Shown here in pieces: positions 8,493 through 17,571 of a stretch of DNA of 64,000 bases (positions are counted from its first letter, which is position 1; each line of letters starts with the position of its first letter). This DNA is from Rhodococcus sp. HM1 (GTDB lineage Bacteria; Actinomycetota; Actinomycetes; Mycobacteriales; Mycobacteriaceae). The translations under genes and the position numbers were made by a program. Under the pieces are notes generated by a model, which saw only the letters and a list, made by a program, of their open reading frames with translations, was not told the DNA's origin and ran no database searches. The stretch is taken from NCBI RefSeq assembly GCF_023218075.1, contig NZ_JALPTB010000014.1:45509-109508 (forward strand). Direction: 5' to 3'.

Positions 8493-9569
8493 ATGCGTTG
8501 GGAGCTGTCAGAAGAGCAAGAAATGTTCACCGAAACCCTCGGCGGCTGGCTCGAACGGTTCGCGGCACCCGCGAACGTCCGGAAGTGGGGTGAATCGGGC
8601 GACCCCGCCGAGTTCGAGCGCAGGTTCGTGGACGAGGGATGGTTTTCGGCCGGCCTGCCGGAAGAGGTGGGCGGCCAGGGCGGCGGTCTGCTCGAACTCG
8701 CGCTGACCGCCGAGGCGCTGGGACGGCATGCCGCACCGGCCAGCGCGTGGACCGCGTCGGTGCTCGCGGCCCCTCTGTTACCGCCCGATGTCGCCGAGGC
8801 GGTACTCGCCGGTGGCGAATTCGCAGCTCTGGCAGTCGATTCCAGTCGCCCCCTCGGGCTGCGCGACGCCGTGCGCGTCGACGAGCGAGGGGCGCTGACC
8901 GGACGCGTGCCTGCCGTGCTCGGCGCCGAACGCGCCACCCGGCTCGTCGTCCCCGCCGAGGGCGGCGAGGGTGTGGCCCTCTACCTCGTCCGGGTCGGCG
9001 ACCCGGGCCTCACGGTCACACCGCGGCGCTTCCTCGATCCGTCCCGGGGTGCGGCGGACGTGCGGCTCGAGAACGTCGTCGCGCAACGCCTCGACATCGA
9101 CGCGCCAGCCGCGCTGGCGGATGCGGGATTGCGCGCGGCCGTGCTCGCCTCCGCGGACGCGCTCGGCGCGACGGAGCGGATGCTGCAATTGGCCGTGGAC
9201 TACAGCCGAACGCGCCACCAGTTCGGTGTGCCGATCGGTTCCTTCCAGGCAGTGAAGCACGCTGCCGCAACGATTCTCGTATCGGTGGAGGCGGCTCGGT
9301 CCATCGCCTACTATGCCGCGGCGTCCGTGGATCTGGGTCTCGAGGAGTGTGCAACGCATGCGGCGATCGCGAAGGCGCAGGTGACCCGCAGTGCCGTCCA
9401 GGCCGCCGACAGCGCACTCGTGATGCACGGTGCCATCGGCTACACGTGGGAGCACGACCTGCAGCTGTTCTACAAGCGCGCCAAGCTCGACGAGAAGCTG
9501 TTCGGCAGCCCGGAGGTGTGGAACGAGCGTATTGCCCGGGAGTTGCCTCTTCTGCCGGCGGCTGGATGA
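8493..9569 (+). CDS. Acyl-CoA dehydrogenase family protein (short FadE type)
   Basis: A 358-residue protein, shorter than usual, with a reduced middle beta domain. GAGAGGA precedes the ATG at 8493; the ATG-like start 13 codons upstream lacks a ribosome site. The flavin-contact segment RTRHQFGVPIGSFQAVKH and the late GAIGYTWEHDLQLFYKRA are present. The C-terminus has no Glu-containing GT-E-IQR loop. These traits match the smaller subunit of heteromeric FadE complexes, so pairing with the dehydrogenase at 4379 or 9642 is possible. It is preceded by the GntR double operator. Confidence 0.82.
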   Translation: MRWELSEEQEMFTETLGGWLERFAAPANVRKWGESGDPAEFERRFVDEGWFSAGLPEEVGGQGGGLLELALTAEALGRHAAPASAWTASVLAAPLLPPDVAEAVLAGGEFAALAVDSSRPLGLRDAVRVDERGALTGRVPAVLGAERATRLVVPAEGGEGVALYLVRVGDPGLTVTPRRFLDPSRGAADVRLENVVAQRLDIDAPAALADAGLRAAVLASADALGATERMLQLAVDYSRTRHQFGVPIGSFQAVKHAAATILVSVEAARSIAYYAAASVDLGLEECATHAAIAKAQVTRSAVQAADSALVMHGAIGYTWEHDLQLFYKRAKLDEKLFGSPEVWNERIARELPLLPAAG

Positions 9570-9584
9570 CCACCGTTGACTAAA

Positions 9585-9595
9585 TGGTCTGTCCT
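9585..9595. promoter_or_regulatory. Candidate GntR operator TGGTCTGTCCT
   Basis: This site lies 47 bases before the GTG start at 9642, in the only break between the 8493 gene and the long operon that follows. The adjoining TTTAGTAACTTAAGTCCAAA is AT-rich and could hold the promoter. Confidence 0.45.
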
Positions 9596-9641
9596 TTAGT
9601 AACTTAAGTCCAAACGTTAGCGACGACGACGGGATTGTGTT

Positions 9642-10808
9642 GTGGACTTCGATCTGACCGAGGATCAGGCAACGATCCGAGATGCGGTACGAGAACTCGC
9701 CGGCAAGTTCGACGAGCAGTATTGGGTGGAAAAGGATGCCGCGCACGAATTCCCCACCGAGTTCTACGACGCTTTCGCCAAGGGCGGCTGGCTGGGCATC
9801 ACCACCCCCGAGGAGTACGGCGGACACGGGCTGGGCATCACCGAGGCCTCGATCCTGCTGCAGGAGGTCGCCGCCTCGGGCGCCGGGATGAACGGCGCGA
9901 GCTCGATGCACCTGTCGATCTTCGGCATGCACCCGGTGATCGTGCACGGCTCCGAAGAACTCAAGCAGCGCACCCTGCCGCGCATCGTCAACGGCGACCT
10001 GCATGTGTGCTTCGGGGTCACCGAGCCCGGCGCGGGCCTGGACACCACCAAGATCACCACGTTCGCGCGGCGTGATGGCGACAAGTACATCGTCAACGGC
10101 CGCAAGGTGTGGATCTCGAAGGCAATGGAGTCGGAGAAGATCCTCCTGCTCACCCGCACCACCAAGTTCGAGGACGTGCAGAAGAAGACCGACGGCCTCA
10201 CGCTCTTCCTCACCGACCTGGACCGCTCGAAGGTCGAGATCCGGCCCATCAAGAAGATGGGCCGCAACGCCGTCACCTCCAACGAGCTGTTCATCGACGG
10301 ACTCGAGATCCCTGTCGAGGATCGGGTCGGCGAAGAGGGCAAAGGCTTCAAGTACATCCTCGACGGACTCAACCCGGAACGGATGCTCGTCGCCTCCGAG
10401 GCGCTCGGCATCGGCCGCGCGGCCCTGCGCCGCGCCACCCAATACGCCACCGACCGTGAGGTATTCGGCCGACCGATCGGCATGAACCAGGGCATCCAGT
10501 TCCCCCTCGCGGACTCCCTCGCTCACCTAGACGCCGCCGAACTCGTCCTGCGCAAGGCGACCTGGCTCTACGACAACGGCCGCCCCTGTGCCCGCGAGGC
10601 CAACATGGCCAAGTATCTGTGCGCCGACGCCGGATTCCAGGCCGCCGACCGCGCACTGCAGACCCACGGCGGCATGGGCTACTCGGAGGAATACCACGTC
10701 GCGCGCTACTTCCGTGAGGCGCGCCTGACCCGCATTGCACCGCTGAGCCAGGAAATGGTTCTCAACTACCTCGGCGAGCACGTGCTCGGCCTTCCCAGGA
10801 GCTACTGA
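9642..10808 (+). CDS. Acyl-CoA dehydrogenase
   Basis: A 388-residue dehydrogenase and first gene of a tightly overlapping six-gene operon. The GTG at 9642 begins the conserved MDFDLTEDQATIRDAVREL start; its ribosome site (GACGGGA) is weak. Motifs: CFGVTEPGAGLDTTK, RKVWISKAM, the flavin Arg region ATDREVFGRPIGMNQG and THGGMGYSEEYHVARYFREA. The usual C-terminal YEGT loop is replaced by IAPLSQE. A Glu in GLNPERMLVA, the isovaleryl-CoA dehydrogenase-type position, is the likely base. It would put a double bond into a CoA ester for the SDR and thiolase encoded just downstream. Confidence 0.88.
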   Translation: MDFDLTEDQATIRDAVRELAGKFDEQYWVEKDAAHEFPTEFYDAFAKGGWLGITTPEEYGGHGLGITEASILLQEVAASGAGMNGASSMHLSIFGMHPVIVHGSEELKQRTLPRIVNGDLHVCFGVTEPGAGLDTTKITTFARRDGDKYIVNGRKVWISKAMESEKILLLTRTTKFEDVQKKTDGLTLFLTDLDRSKVEIRPIKKMGRNAVTSNELFIDGLEIPVEDRVGEEGKGFKYILDGLNPERMLVASEALGIGRAALRRATQYATDREVFGRPIGMNQGIQFPLADSLAHLDAAELVLRKATWLYDNGRPCAREANMAKYLCADAGFQAADRALQTHGGMGYSEEYHVARYFREARLTRIAPLSQEMVLNYLGEHVLGLPRSY

Positions 10809-11557
10809 TGTTCGAACTCACCGGAAGATCCGCCCTCGTGACCGGCGCGGGCAGCGGCATCGGTGCCTCCGTGGCGCACGCGTACGCCGCCGCCGGCGCT
10901 GCGGTCCTCGTCACCGATGTCAACGAGGACGCAGCCGCCGCCGTGGCCGCGGAGATCACCGCCGCCGGCGGTACCGCCAAGGCCGCCGTACTCGACGTCC
11001 GCGACGCCGCCCAGGCCGCCGCGGCGGCAGAACAGGCCGCCGCACTCGGTGGCGGCACCGTCCACATCCTCGTCAACAACGCCGGGGCCATCGCACCCGC
11101 AATGTTCCCGAATCTCGAGGAAGACGACTTCCGCCGCATCGTCGACATCCACCTCGTCGGCAGCTACGTGTGCAGCAAGGCCGTCCTGCCCTACCTGCCG
11201 GAGGACGGCACCGGGCGCATCATCAACGTCACCTCCGCCGCCGGCCTGCAAGGCACCATCGGCCAGGCCAACTACGGGGCAGCCAAGGCGGGCATCATCG
11301 GTCTGACCAAGTCACTGGCCCGCGAGCTCGCCCGCAAGCAGGTCACCGTCAATGCCATTGCGCCCCTTGCAGCCACGCCGATGACCGAGAACATCCGCAG
11401 CAACGACAAGCTCGCGGCCAAGACCCTCGAGCGTGTCGCTCTGAGGCGCTGGGCCGAGCCGAACGAGATCTCGGCCAGCTTCGTATTCTTCGCCTCCGAC
11501 GGCGCCTCGTACATCACGGGCCAGGTGCTGCCCGTCGACGGTGGAACGGTGATCTGA
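10808..11557 (+). CDS. SDR-family 3-hydroxyacyl-CoA dehydrogenase/3-oxoacyl reductase
   Basis: A 249-residue classical short-chain dehydrogenase. It has the TGAGSGIG cofactor motif (residues 12-19), NNAG at 90-93 and the catalytic Ser143, Tyr156 and Lys160. The start ATG overlaps the preceding TGA by one base (TGATG), so it is translationally coupled. Its place between a dehydrogenase and a thiolase argues for oxidation of a 3-hydroxyacyl-CoA to the 3-oxoacyl-CoA in beta-oxidation. A FabG-like reductase direction cannot be excluded from sequence. Confidence 0.88.
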   Translation: MFELTGRSALVTGAGSGIGASVAHAYAAAGAAVLVTDVNEDAAAAVAAEITAAGGTAKAAVLDVRDAAQAAAAAEQAAALGGGTVHILVNNAGAIAPAMFPNLEEDDFRRIVDIHLVGSYVCSKAVLPYLPEDGTGRIINVTSAAGLQGTIGQANYGAAKAGIIGLTKSLARELARKQVTVNAIAPLAATPMTENIRSNDKLAAKTLERVALRRWAEPNEISASFVFFASDGASYITGQVLPVDGGTVI

Positions 11558-12750
11558 TGACCGAAACGACCAACCCCTTCCGGCGCTCCGCGCGCGAGGT
11601 GATCATCGCCGAAGCGGCTCGCACCCCGATGGGCCGATCCCACCCCGAACGCGGGTGGTTCCGGGATACACATCCGAACGAGATGCTCGGCGCGGTCTAC
11701 ACGGATCTGATCCGCCGCAGCGGCCTGGCGCCGGCAGCGGTGGAGGACCTCGTCGTCGGTTGCACCGCACCCTTCGGTGAACAGTCCCGCAACATCGGGC
11801 GCAACGCATGGCTGCAGGCCGGGTACCCACCCGAGGTACCGGCCGTCGTCCTCGACCGCCGCTGCGGCTCCGCACAGACCGCGGTCGAGATGGGTGCCGC
11901 CCTCGTCGGCTCCGGCACGCACGACCTGGTCATCGCTGGCGGTGTCGAGCACATGGGCCACGTGCCGATCAACTCCCCAGCCAAAATCTCCGAACTCTAC
12001 GGCGACCCGTGGCCGGCCGAGCTGCGCGAGAAGTACGACTTCGTGCACCAGGGCGAGAGCGCCGAGCTCATTGCCGACCGGTGGAGCATCACCCGGCAGG
12101 AGATGGACGAATTCGCCGTCCGATCCCACCGCCTGGCTACCGAGGCCATCGAGGCCGGGCGGTTCGACGAAGAGATGATCCCCCTCGAACTCGACGGCGA
12201 AGTCCGCAGAACCGACCAGACCGTCCGGCCCGGCACGAGCCTGGACACCCTGGCCGGCCTGAAGACCGCGTTTCGGGAGAACGGCCGGATCACCGCCGGC
12301 AGTTCCTCGCCGATCTCGGACGGCGCAGCCGGTGTCCTGCTCGCCTCCCGGGACGCGGTCGAGACCCACGGTCTGCGCGCCCGCGCCCGGATCCTCGACC
12401 AGACCACGGTCGGAGTCGACCCGATCATCATGCTCACCGGCCCGATACCGGCGACCCGGAAGTTGCTCGACCGCAACGGGATGACGATCGACGACATCGA
12501 TCTGTTCGAGATCAACGAAGCGTTCAGTTCCGTTGTCCTGGCCTGGGAACGCGAACTCAAGCCCGACATGGACCGGGTCAACGTCAACGGTGGTGCGATC
12601 GCGCTCGGACACCCGGTCGGTGCCACCGGCGCCCGGCTCATCGCGACGGTCGTCGCCGAACTCGAACGCCGCGACGCCGAAATCGGGCTGGTCACCATGT
12701 GCTGTGGTGGCGGACTCGGGACCGCCACACTGATCCAGCGGATCGACTGA
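11557..12750 (+). CDS. Acetyl-CoA acyltransferase (thiolase)
   Basis: A 397-residue degradative thiolase. The nucleophilic Cys is in DRRCGSAQTAVEMG. The NEAFS motif is intact in INEAFSSVVLAWE. GGAIALGHPVGATGAR carries the active His, and the C-terminal MCCGGGLGTA carries the second Cys. The start overlaps the SDR stop by one base. It would cleave a 3-oxoacyl-CoA with CoA, releasing acetyl- or propionyl-CoA. The next gene overlaps again, which suggests stoichiometric expression. Confidence 0.92.
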   Translation: MTETTNPFRRSAREVIIAEAARTPMGRSHPERGWFRDTHPNEMLGAVYTDLIRRSGLAPAAVEDLVVGCTAPFGEQSRNIGRNAWLQAGYPPEVPAVVLDRRCGSAQTAVEMGAALVGSGTHDLVIAGGVEHMGHVPINSPAKISELYGDPWPAELREKYDFVHQGESAELIADRWSITRQEMDEFAVRSHRLATEAIEAGRFDEEMIPLELDGEVRRTDQTVRPGTSLDTLAGLKTAFRENGRITAGSSSPISDGAAGVLLASRDAVETHGLRARARILDQTTVGVDPIIMLTGPIPATRKLLDRNGMTIDDIDLFEINEAFSSVVLAWERELKPDMDRVNVNGGAIALGHPVGATGARLIATVVAELERRDAEIGLVTMCCGGGLGTATLIQRID

Positions 12751-14012
12751 TGATCGACCTCACGCCCCATGTCCGGGCCGGCGACGGAATCTGGTGGAGC
12801 CAAACGAGTGCGGAACCCACCCCGCTCGTCCACGCTCTGCTCGACCAGCTCCCGTCGATCGGCGCGGTCCGGGCGTTCGTGGGCCTGACCTGGGACCGCC
12901 GACTCGCCGATCGGACCCCGGACGAGTTGTCCGTCGTCTCCTACGGCGGGCTCGGGGAACTCCGCCGGCTCAGCCGACGGGACCGGCTCGAGGTCGTGCC
13001 CTGTCACTTCGGGGCACTGCCCCGACTGTTCGCCGAGCACCGCCTGCCATGCGACGTCGGGTTCGTGCAGGTCGCCCCTCCCGACGCCGACGGCAACTGC
13101 TCGCTCGGCGTCGGCGTCGACTACATCGCCGACGCACTCGAGCACACCCCCATCCTGATCGCCGAGATCAATCAGCGCATGCCCAGGACCCAGGGTGCAC
13201 CCGCGATCCCCCTGTCGCGGTTCGCGGCGGTCGTCGAAACCGACCGGCCGCTGCTCGAAGCGCCCGACCGTGAGCCCGAGGCCGTCGAGACGGCGATCGC
13301 CCGGCACGTCGCAGGCCTCGTCGAGGACGGCGACACCATCCAGATCGGTGTGGGCACATTGCCTTCGGCGGTGCTGGCGGCCCTGGAAGGACATCGGGAC
13401 CTCGGCCTGCACTCCGGCATGATCTCCGATGCGGTGCTGCGGTTGATCGACAAGGGCGTGCTCACCGGGGCGCGCAAACAGATCGACATCGGCCGCCATA
13501 TCACCGGGGCGGCGCTCGGCACGGCCACCTTGTACGAACGCCTGCCATACCTGCCGGTGGATTTCCGTCCCGTCAGCTATACCCATGCGCCGCAAGTGCT
13601 CTCGCAGTTGACCTCGCTCGTGTCGATAAACTCCGCGATCGAGGTCGACCTCACCGGGCAGGTGGGAGCGGAGCGGGCCGGAGCCGCTTACGTCGGCGCG
13701 GTCGGCGGACAGGTGGACTTCTCCCGGGCTGCGTCTATGACCGGGGGGCGCTCGGTCATCGCACTTCGGTCCACCGCGCGCGGCCGTTCGTCGATCAAGC
13801 CGGCCCTCGAGTTCGGGTCCGTCACCACGGCGCGTGCCGACGTGGACTACGTCGTCACCGAGCACGGCGTGGCCGAACTGCGGGGATGTTCCCTTGCGGA
13901 ACGGGCCCGGCGAATGATCGCGGTCGCAGCCCCGGAGCATCGCGAGCAACTGGACATCGCATTGACCGAGCACGACTTGCTTCGCAGTGGAGCGAGCGGA
14001 AACGAGGAGTGA
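12750..14012 (+). CDS. Acetyl-CoA hydrolase/4-hydroxybutyrate CoA-transferase-family protein
   Basis: A 420-residue class I CoA-transferase-type protein. The C-terminal half is diagnostic: QIGVGTLPSAVLAAL, DLGLHSGMISDAVL, the active Glu in SINSAIEVDLTGQVG and the late VDYVVTEHGVAELRG. The start ATG overlaps the thiolase stop by one base. Such enzymes move CoA between acetyl-CoA and another acid or hydrolyse it. Here it may activate an organic acid intermediate using acetyl-CoA formed by the thiolase, or recover CoA. The exact substrates are unknown. Confidence 0.85.
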   Translation: MIDLTPHVRAGDGIWWSQTSAEPTPLVHALLDQLPSIGAVRAFVGLTWDRRLADRTPDELSVVSYGGLGELRRLSRRDRLEVVPCHFGALPRLFAEHRLPCDVGFVQVAPPDADGNCSLGVGVDYIADALEHTPILIAEINQRMPRTQGAPAIPLSRFAAVVETDRPLLEAPDREPEAVETAIARHVAGLVEDGDTIQIGVGTLPSAVLAALEGHRDLGLHSGMISDAVLRLIDKGVLTGARKQIDIGRHITGAALGTATLYERLPYLPVDFRPVSYTHAPQVLSQLTSLVSINSAIEVDLTGQVGAERAGAAYVGAVGGQVDFSRAASMTGGRSVIALRSTARGRSSIKPALEFGSVTTARADVDYVVTEHGVAELRGCSLAERARRMIAVAAPEHREQLDIALTEHDLLRSGASGNEE

Positions 14013-14017
14013 ACGCC

Positions 14018-14941
14018 ATGACGCGTCCCCAACGGGTACAGATCCGAGAAGTCGGTCCGCGCGACGGCTTCCAGAACGAGCCGGAGACCATCCCGACCGA
14101 CGACAAGGTGCGGCTGATCAACGCCCTCGGTCGCGCCGGCCTGAAGCGGATCGAGGTCGCCAGTTTCGTGCGGCCCGACGTCATCCCGCAGCTGTCGGAC
14201 GGGGTGGAGGTGCTCCGCCGCATCGACGTGCCCGACGATGTGAAGCTGATGGTCCTCGTGCCGAACACTAAGGGACTGGACAACGCGCTGAAGGTGCGCG
14301 ACACCTTCCACGAGGTCGCGATCTTCGTCAGCGCGTCCGAAACCCACAACAAGAAGAACGTCAACCGTACCGTCGACGAAACCATGGCGGACAACGACAT
14401 CATGGCTCGCCGGATCGTCGCCGAGGGGCTGCACTGCGCCGCGGTCATTGCGACGTCGTTCGGATGCCCCTTCGAGGGCAAGGTGGAGCTGAAGCGGGTG
14501 CTGGACCTGGCGGAGCGATTCGCCGAAGCCGGTGCCACGGAGGTCGGTTTCGGCGACACCACCGGCATGTGCAATCCGGCCTATGCTTCGGAGTTCTTCG
14601 CCGCGGCCAGCGAACGCCTGCCCGGGGTCGAGGTCACCGCGCACTTCCACAACACCCGCGGCCAGGGTCTCGCGAACGCATTCGCCGCGCTCGAGGCGGG
14701 ATGCGCGAGTTTCGAGTCGAGCTTCGGGGAACTGGGCGGTTGCCCCGTTCCGGTGGGTTCGACCGGCAACATCGCCACCGAGGACCTGGTGAGTATGTTC
14801 CACGAGATGGATGTCGAGACAGGGCTCGATCTGCGACGCATCATCGAGGCAGCTCGCGAAGCCCAACTCGTTCTGGGCCGCAAGCTCACGAGCCATTCGA
14901 TCGTCGCCGGCCCCATCGAATGGGCCGCGACCACGAACTGA
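14018..14941 (+). CDS. Hydroxymethylglutaryl-CoA lyase-like protein
   Basis: A 307-residue TIM-barrel lyase of HMGL type. The family hallmarks are REVGPRDGFQNE at residues 8-19, the metal-binding HFHN, GDTTGMCNP and the catalytic Cys loop GELGGCPVPVGSTGN. The ATG follows the CoA-transferase stop by five bases, with GAGGAG upstream. The known reaction cleaves 3-hydroxy-3-methylglutaryl-CoA to acetoacetate and acetyl-CoA. In an operon for ring or branched-acid catabolism it may instead cleave another 3-hydroxy-3-alkyl acyl-CoA, which would remove a beta-methyl block. That extended role is inference. Confidence 0.88.
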   Translation: MTRPQRVQIREVGPRDGFQNEPETIPTDDKVRLINALGRAGLKRIEVASFVRPDVIPQLSDGVEVLRRIDVPDDVKLMVLVPNTKGLDNALKVRDTFHEVAIFVSASETHNKKNVNRTVDETMADNDIMARRIVAEGLHCAAVIATSFGCPFEGKVELKRVLDLAERFAEAGATEVGFGDTTGMCNPAYASEFFAAASERLPGVEVTAHFHNTRGQGLANAFAALEAGCASFESSFGELGGCPVPVGSTGNIATEDLVSMFHEMDVETGLDLRRIIEAAREAQLVLGRKLTSHSIVAGPIEWAATTN

Positions 14942-14993
14942 AGCTTCGGTCATATCCGAAACCATCACGTACACAACAAAGACGGAGAAGAAC

Positions 14994-15752
14994 ATGAGCA
15001 ATCGAGTGGCATTCGTGACCGGCGGTGCACAGGGTATCGGCAAGGGAATCTCCGATGCGCTGGGCGCAGCCGGCTTCCGCGTCGCGGTCGCCGACCTCAA
15101 CCTCGAGGCCGCCGAGGAGACCGCGGCCGCCATTCGCGACGCCGGTGGCCAGGCGATCGCCGTCCCGGTCGACGTGACGGACACCGAGTCCGTGCAGGCG
15201 GCGGTCAAGCAGGTCGCCGAGCAGTTCGGTCCGGTCGAGATCGTCGTCAACAATGCCGGGTGGGACGATTTCATGCCGTTCCTGAAGACGGACGAGGCGT
15301 TCTGGGACCGGATCCTCGAGATCAACTTCAAGGGTCAGCTGCGGGTCATCCAGGCGACCCTGCCGGGCATGGTCGAGCGGGGCTGGGGGCGCGTCATCAA
15401 TATCGGTTCGGACGCCGGACGCGTCGGATCCTCGCTCGAAGCGGTGTACTCGGGTGCCAAGGGTGGCATCATCGCGTTCACCAAGACCCTCGCTCGTGAG
15501 GTCGCCACGAAGGGCGTCACCGCCAATACGGTGTGCCCCGGCCCGACGGATACCCCGGCGCTGCGCAAGTTCGCCGACAATTCCGGCCAGGAAGCCGACA
15601 AGGTGATCGCCGGCATGACCCGCGCGGTGCCGATGAAGCGGCTCGGCAAGGCCACCGACATCGGCGCTGCCGTGGCGTTCTTCGCCTCCGACGAGGCGGA
15701 ATTCGTCACCGGCCAGACCTTGTCCGTCAGTGGTGGCCTGACGATGGCCTGA
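14994..15752 (+). CDS. badH: 2-hydroxycyclohexanecarboxyl-CoA dehydrogenase-like SDR (BadH-like)
   Basis: A 252-residue SDR. It has TGGAQGIGKG at the cofactor site, NNAGWDDF, Ser139, Tyr152 and Lys156. From my recollection of Rhodopseudomonas palustris BadH, matching stretches include NNAGWD-F, LPGMVER, RVGSS-EAVY, KTLARE, VCPGPTDT and the C-terminal LSVSGGLTM, which is far more than generic SDR similarity. BadH oxidises 2-hydroxycyclohexane-1-carboxyl-CoA to the 2-keto ester in the alicyclic branch of benzoate degradation. The ring-opening hydrolase homologue is encoded next. The ATG is preceded by GACGGAGAAG. A hairpin at 15775-15813 follows. Confidence 0.8.
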   Translation: MSNRVAFVTGGAQGIGKGISDALGAAGFRVAVADLNLEAAEETAAAIRDAGGQAIAVPVDVTDTESVQAAVKQVAEQFGPVEIVVNNAGWDDFMPFLKTDEAFWDRILEINFKGQLRVIQATLPGMVERGWGRVINIGSDAGRVGSSLEAVYSGAKGGIIAFTKTLAREVATKGVTANTVCPGPTDTPALRKFADNSGQEADKVIAGMTRAVPMKRLGKATDIGAAVAFFASDEAEFVTGQTLSVSGGLTMA

Positions 15753-15774
15753 TCGTCATCGGTCGGTTCCCACT

Positions 15775-15813
15775 CGACAGCGCGGTCCGGAAACCTCTCC
15801 GGCCGCGCTGTCG
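15775..15813 (+). terminator. Hairpin terminator after the badH-like gene
   Basis: CGACAGCGCGG (15775-15785) pairs with CCGCGCTGTCG (15803-15813), extended inward by TCCGG/CCGG. It closes the 9642-15752 operon just before the TetR-type site. Confidence 0.7.
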
Positions 15814-15827
15814 TGCGTTGCGGTCTG

Positions 15828-15839
15828 TTAACGATCGTT
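15828..15839. promoter_or_regulatory. TTAACGATCGTT palindrome (candidate TetR operator)
   Basis: The core AACGATCGTT is a perfect palindrome. It is also found before the second BadI-like gene (47527-47538) and before the TetR gene (50206-50217). It lies 25 bases upstream of the BadI-like start at 15864. Confidence 0.55.
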
Positions 15840-15863
15840 CTCGGAAGAGCCTATGATCGAGAC

Positions 15864-16721
15864 ATGACGAACAATTGCGATACAACGGATTTCGTGAAGT
15901 GGACGCCGATCGGAGAGTACGAGGATATTCGGTACGAACACAGCGGCGACGGGATCGCCAAGATCACGATCTGCCGTCCCGAGGTGCGCAACGCGTTCCG
16001 CCCCCAGACGTTGATGGAGATCTCCGACGCGTTGGTCGATGCTCGTGAGGATTCCTCGATCGGTGCCATCGTGCTGACCGGAGAGGGGCCCGATGCGTTC
16101 TGCTCGGGAGGTGACCAGCGGGTGCGCGGCGACACCGGCTACCTCACCGAGCCCGGCAAGGCGGGCAGTGTCGGTCGGTTCCATGTCACCGACCTGCAGA
16201 TCCAGATCCGCCGACTGCCGAAGCCGGTGGTGGCCATGGTCGCCGGCTATGCCATCGGTGGCGGGCACATCCTGCATCTGGTGTGCGATCTGACGATTGC
16301 CGCGGACAATGCCCGCTTCGGTCAGGTCGGTCCCAAGGTCGGGTCGTTCGACGGCGGGTACGGTGCGGGTCTGCTCGCGGAGTTGGTCGGGGTGAAGAAG
16401 GCCAAGGAGATCTGGTTCCTGTGCCGGCAGTACGACGCTCGGCAGGCTCTGGAGATGGGGTTGGTCAACACGGTGGTGCCGTTGGCCGACCTCGAGCGCG
16501 AAACCGTCCAGTGGTGCCGCGAGATGCTCGAGCTTTCCCCCTTCGCGCTGCGCCTGATGAAGGCGAGTTTCAATGCGGCGGAGGACGGGATGGCCGGGAT
16601 TCAGCAGCTCGCGCACGATGCGAATCTGCTGTTCTACTCGACGGACGAGGCCAAGGAGGGGCGGGAGGCGTACAAGGCGAAGCGCCGGCCGGAGTTCGAA
16701 AAGTTCCCACGCCGACCATGA
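15864..16721 (+). CDS. badI: 2-ketocyclohexanecarboxyl-CoA hydrolase-like crotonase (BadI-like)
   Basis: A 285-residue member of the MenB/BadI branch of crotonases. Branch-specific stretches are [46 protein letters not shown] and [13 protein letters not shown], which I recall as near matches to R. palustris BadI (AREIWYMCKRY). BadI opens the ring of 2-ketocyclohexane-1-carboxyl-CoA to pimelyl-CoA. MenB (naphthoate synthase) shares the fold and is the main alternative, but no menaquinone genes are nearby and a BadH-like gene precedes it. About 25 extra N-terminal residues are present. A second homologue is at 46616-47419. Confidence 0.75.
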   Translation: MTNNCDTTDFVKWTPIGEYEDIRYEHSGDGIAKITICRPEVRNAFRPQTLMEISDALVDAREDSSIGAIVLTGEGPDAFCSGGDQRVRGDTGYLTEPGKAGSVGRFHVTDLQIQIRRLPKPVVAMVAGYAIGGGHILHLVCDLTIAADNARFGQVGPKVGSFDGGYGAGLLAELVGVKKAKEIWFLCRQYDARQALEMGLVNTVVPLADLERETVQWCREMLELSPFALRLMKASFNAAEDGMAGIQQLAHDANLLFYSTDEAKEGREAYKAKRRPEFEKFPRRP

Positions 16722-16731
16722 CCTTCCATTT

Positions 16732-16770
16732 CGGTCCAATAATTAGTATTGTTGCATCATTGTTGGACCG
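16732..16770. promoter_or_regulatory. Inverted repeat CGGTCCAA ... TTGGACCG upstream of the enoyl-CoA hydratase
   Basis: The eight-base arms at 16732-16739 and 16763-16770 are exact reverse complements around an AT-rich 23-base centre. The repeat ends 15 bases before the ATG at 16786. A related CGGACCAA is at 18338 before the racemase gene. It is probably an operator; the regulator is unknown. Confidence 0.4.
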
Positions 16771-16785
16771 GACAGGATGGTGTGC

Positions 16786-17571
16786 ATGTCGGAAACCGCT
16801 ACGCCCGCAGTGACATGGAGTGACGTCGACGCCGGCGTCATGACGATCACGCTCCAGCGCAGGCCCGCGAACGCCCTCGGCCTGCCGATCATCGATGGCC
16901 TGAACGCGGCACTGGACGCCGCCGATGCCGACGGTTCGGTGAAAGTTATTGTCGTCCGGTCGGATATCCCCGGTTTCTTCGCCGCAGGGGCGGACATCAA
17001 GCACATGTCGGCCGTGGACGCGGAATCGTTCACCGCCTACGGTGATCGACTCCGCGGGGCGCTCGACCGGCTCGCGTCCGCCGACCGGATCACGATCGCC
17101 GCGGTGGACGGTCTCGCGCTCGGGGGCGGTCTCGAACTCGCGATGGCCTGCACCCTGCGGGTCGGGGGTGCGGATGCGAAGTTCGGGCTTCCCGAGGTCA
17201 AGCTGGGCCTCATCCCGGGAGCCGGTGGCACCCAACGTCTTCCGCGGCTCGTGGGACGTGGCCGGGCACTCGACATCATGCTGACCGCTCGGCAGGTTCC
17301 CGCGGACGAGGCCCATGCGATCGGTTTGATCGATCGGCTCGTCGAGGCCGGCGGCGCGACGGATGCGGCGCTCGCCCTCGCGGCCGAGCTCTGCACGATG
17401 TCGTTGCCCGCGCAGCGTGCCGTCATCCGCACCGTCGACGCCGCCTTCGACACTCCACTCGAGGAGGGTTTCCGCTTCGAGGTTGCTCAGGAGCAGGAAC
17501 TCTTCGAGAGCGGGGAGGCGAAGGAGGGCATCACCGCGTTCCTCGAGAAGCGCACCCCGCGCTTCGCCTGA
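16786..17571 (+). CDS. Enoyl-CoA hydratase (canonical; possible cyclohex-1-ene-carboxyl-CoA hydratase)
   Basis: A 261-residue crotonase with both catalytic Glu residues: [14 protein letters not shown] and [29 protein letters not shown] forms the oxyanion hole. The ATG at 16786 sits eight bases after AGG; an alternative ATG at 16777 has no site. This is the most standard hydratase of the window. Its position after the BadH and BadI homologues makes a BadK-like role possible, hydrating cyclohex-1-ene-1-carboxyl-CoA to the 2-hydroxy ester, but a general 2-enoyl-CoA hydratase fits equally well. Confidence 0.87.
   Translation: MSETATPAVTWSDVDAGVMTITLQRRPANALGLPIIDGLNAALDAADADGSVKVIVVRSDIPGFFAAGADIKHMSAVDAESFTAYGDRLRGALDRLASADRITIAAVDGLALGGGLELAMACTLRVGGADAKFGLPEVKLGLIPGAGGTQRLPRLVGRGRALDIMLTARQVPADEAHAIGLIDRLVEAGGATDAALALAAELCTMSLPAQRAVIRTVDAAFDTPLEEGFRFEVAQEQELFESGEAKEGITAFLEKRTPRFA

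Noticed and set aside
11997..13973. A 658-codon minus-strand open frame opposite the thiolase and CoA-transferase genes
   Set aside because: It spans two well-supported coupled plus-strand genes and has no recognisable domain.
15828..15839. Reading TTAACGATCGTT as a KstR steroid operator
   Set aside because: It shares an AAC...GTT look with KstR sites, but the centre is different, no steroid ring genes are in the window, and a local TetR gene with the same site explains it better.
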